Below, one piece after another: positions 61,260 through 64,000 of a DNA stretch of 64,000 nucleotides. Source of the DNA: Thunnus maccoyii. Lineage: Eukaryota; Chordata; Actinopteri; Scombriformes; Scombridae. The notes beneath the pieces were generated by a model. It saw nothing but the letters and a program-made list of their open reading frames with translations, ran no database searches and had not been told where the DNA came from. Positions within the stretch are counted from its first letter, which is position 1; every line of letters begins with the position of its first letter. The position numbers were made by a program, and so were the translations under genes. The DNA lies in the NCBI RefSeq assembly GCF_910596095.1, contig NC_056540.1, forward strand, positions 23,658,001 through 23,722,000, in the 5' to 3' direction.

Positions 61260-64000
61260 GTTGATCAGAAATAGAAGCCAAATCCATCAATGCAGCAGTG
61301 TCCAGGCAGACCGAGCCCAAAGTGGGTTCTTCCTCAACTGTTGAGTTTATTCAGCAAGGACACACCTGCATGGAAACAGTTGGGGACCTTGGATAATGTT
61401 GCCACTCCTCACTCTATGTAAACATATCCTGAGTGAGATTGAATGCAGGATGAAACTGAATACCTGGATACTCGTATGCTTTTAAATATACATGTGAGGA
61501 AATAGTGATTGCTTATGTGTTTTACTGTAACAGTAATCACCAGTCAGCCCTCTTGGGATGTCTGTCTCTGCATGGCTCATAGCTGAGACATTGTGATGCA
61601 ATACCGCATAATATGCGTTCATGGTATTTGTGGTTGTGACATTTGACTGCTGGAACAACAGCCTACGACAGTATGTGATGTCTCATTAATGACAAACAAG
61701 GGTGTCATGTAACTTTAGGTTTGATTTATGTCACATTCTTTTCCCTGGAGAATGAGTGCTGTGAACTCCAGTGTTAGTGATTACTGCACTGCAGAGGAAT
61801 GCACTGACATGCCCTCAACCTCTACATGTCCACAGTCGGTAAATGAAAAGAAAACAAAGCTGCAAAAGTCTGTCTCCTCGCAGACCAGTGGTGGTAATGG
61901 TTACGTTCTTGTTTCACTGATGTATAAAAAAGCTTAAAGCTGTAGTGCGGGACTTTTGTCTCCCCTTCTGGCAGTGAGAGTAGTTACAAAAACACTGTTG
62001 ACACATGCTTCTGTCATAGGCTACTCTGTTGCTACTCTTTTGGCTGCAAAACGGTGGATAAATTGTTTTTAGTGTCACACAACTCCCACGAAATGACTCA
62101 TTTCACCATCAGAATTTAATCCATTCGGTCTGATAACATTTGGAAAGTCCAGAAGAGCCACACGATTAAATTATTTTATCCCTATTGAAGTTAGCAGAGA
62201 GCTAACCAGAAGTTAGCACACACCCTGCCGATAGAGCATGTGCAGTATGCAGTCATCCGACCAGCGTGGGAATGTCAAACCCGACACCAGATTAAAATCT
62301 CCGGTATGTTGTGACATACAGAGAGATTTACCTGGCGGTGATCAGCTTAATCAGCATTGTGTGAACTCGTTTGGCAAGAGATTGAATTTAACGGATGCTC
62401 ATTTCTATGTAAAAGTTCGGCTGTGCAGGTTTAAATCACAGTTGACCTTTATGTCTGGCTGAAGAAACTGCTTAATCCCTCGCAGTGAGTACACATAAAT
62501 TGTTGCTGGTGGGATTCCAATCAAGACCAAAATTTTGATTAGCACAACCTACAGTAAACAGGATAAATGGTGATTTCAGATTTTAACAGTCTGAACAAGC
62601 AGCTGCCAAAATAACCTGTGGTAATCGTGTTTATTTTAACAAAACAACTACCCGTGGGCTGTGACATTGCATGTGATTTGTTTCAGTAAAAGTGATTGAG
62701 CTTTAGAAATAGAAGGTCAGTTTGTGTTGGGTGATCATTTAAATCTATGGAAACCAAACACGCTCTACAAAACTAAATGACATGCCAGCCAATTGCAATC
62801 AATGTCGAGAAAGTAATCAGTGCTTGATTAGATGTAATGCTCCCCATATTGATTCCCCTCTGCACCAGGAGGCCGCATCAAGTGCTCTGAATGAGAAGTG
62901 TTCGATTACCCGGTGAGGTTAAACACAGACTGTTACCACAGAGTGAATTGCCTTGGACAACAAGAATGACAGGCAGGATTGAGATAACTGCCTGTGATCC
63001 TGTGGCTGAATCAACGTTTACCCTCTTCTGCCAACACCTCGCTGATGTATCTGTCGGAAACACTGTCAGGTTTTTTTTTTTTTTCTTATTTTATTTTCCG
63101 TGTCAAAATTGATTATTTTCTCTCAAGTGCCTTGCAGACAACTTTTTCTCAAATCTCCCTTGCACTCTCTGATTTGACAGAACACTGTAGTCTGGCCAAG
63201 AAAAAAATAAATATTGCTGTTAAATTGTAATGATTTGTATGATTTACAGACAATATTTTGCTGCAACTCAGGGATTTATTTTTTATCTTTTGTATTTTCA
63301 GGAAACTTGCTGTCATACTGGCAGGTGTGAGGAAAAATTCAGTTCAACATGACAGCTTTGAGGCTAACAGCCTCTCACATGATAATATTTATCACACTGT
63401 TGATCCCATGGTTCACAAGCAAGTTTCTTTCACTTCTTTGAAAGTTAACAAGTTGCTTATTTCAGTCTTAAAATCACATCTTTATTAACAAGTGACAGAA
63501 TCTGTGAATGCAGGGTGAGACCATTTCACTCTTTTTATCCAATGAGAATTGGAAAAATTGAGTTAAAATGACAGAATATTGTCACTTTGGGAGAAATCTG
63601 ACATCAAATTTCACCCAATTGCCAGTTTAATTTGATTTAACATAAATACATGTAATGACTTGTTCAGAAATATAAATATTTTGTGGTGTAAAATCACTTA
63701 ATTATTGCTCAGATGCAATAATGCAGCAGCTTTATGACATTACAACAAACCATAGCAAGAGCAACTTTAGGCTGAAGATGATCATGACAGTGTAATCTCA
63801 TAGAATATGTTGCCACTGCATGTGACCATTGGCGGCCTTAGCTATGTTTCATCCATTTCAATAGAAACGGGCCCCGTCCTCCCAAAGGGCCCCCGATTGA
63901 CATGCAAGAATTAAATAATTTAGGAGCTTTTTTCTTAAATATATATTGTGGCGAGCTGTGGTTATTCCATTCAAAGATGACACACTGGACACCGCTTCAA
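61260..64000. other. Right edge, intergenic
   Basis: No gene supported. The block at 61935-62235 (ttaaagctgtagtgcgggac to cagaagttagcacacaccc) looks like a dispersed fish repeat but has no second copy here. 62820-63070 is complex and non-repetitive. 63825-63905 holds a gggcccc/ggggccc-type short palindrome. Confidence 0.4.

Overview
The window looks like teleost fish DNA, probably percomorph: AT-rich, intron-containing and gene-poor, with many CA/TG microsatellites and dispersed repeats of fish type (hAT-like miniature elements with cagtggtgg/ccaccactg ends, a DIRS-like tyrosine-recombinase relic, a tRNA-derived SINE). It is not bacterial: there are no operons or long ORFs apart from one single-exon coding region. 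Most of the 64 kb is non-coding.

Two genes are supported, both on the minus strand. The certain one is hs3st1 (heparan sulfate glucosamine 3-O-sulfotransferase 1). Its whole 305-codon coding region is in one exon (40237-41154). It has a 5' leader split by a 778-bp intron, a CpG-rich promoter near 42.2-42.37 kb and a likely poly(A) signal at 39541. The second, found by reading splice sites and phase, is the 5' part of a SLP-76-family adaptor gene, most likely clnk. Exons lie at 3698-3851, 1282-1316 and 1054-1092, with a possible ATG-bearing first coding exon at 6206-6240. The rest, including any SH2 domain, would lie beyond the left edge. In human, CLNK and HS3ST1 are also neighbours on the same strand in this order, so the window appears to preserve that synteny.

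Layout: 0-6.3 kb, clnk exons and introns; 6.3-33.6 kb, intergenic DNA with a retroelement fossil (8.8-9.2 kb), three copies of a palindromic miniature element (14.8, 18.6, 21.7 kb) and copies of other dispersed repeats; 33.65-35.15 kb, a decayed DIRS-like element with inverted ends; 35.63-36.53 kb, a hAT-like miniature element with a second one nested inside it, and a diverged relative at 37.5-38.15 kb; 39.5-42.4 kb, hs3st1; 42.4-64 kb, intergenic DNA with a SINE, further dispersed repeats, a promoter-like patch at 50.8 kb and another nested hAT-like composite at 59.9-61.26 kb.

The two genes do not act in one pathway: hs3st1 makes 3-O-sulfated heparan sulfate in the Golgi, and clnk is a cytosolic immunoreceptor adaptor. 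No new multi-gene system is visible. The most informative observations are the microexon-rich clnk 5' end, the DIRS-like relic and the nested miniature elements. All similarity statements are by eye.
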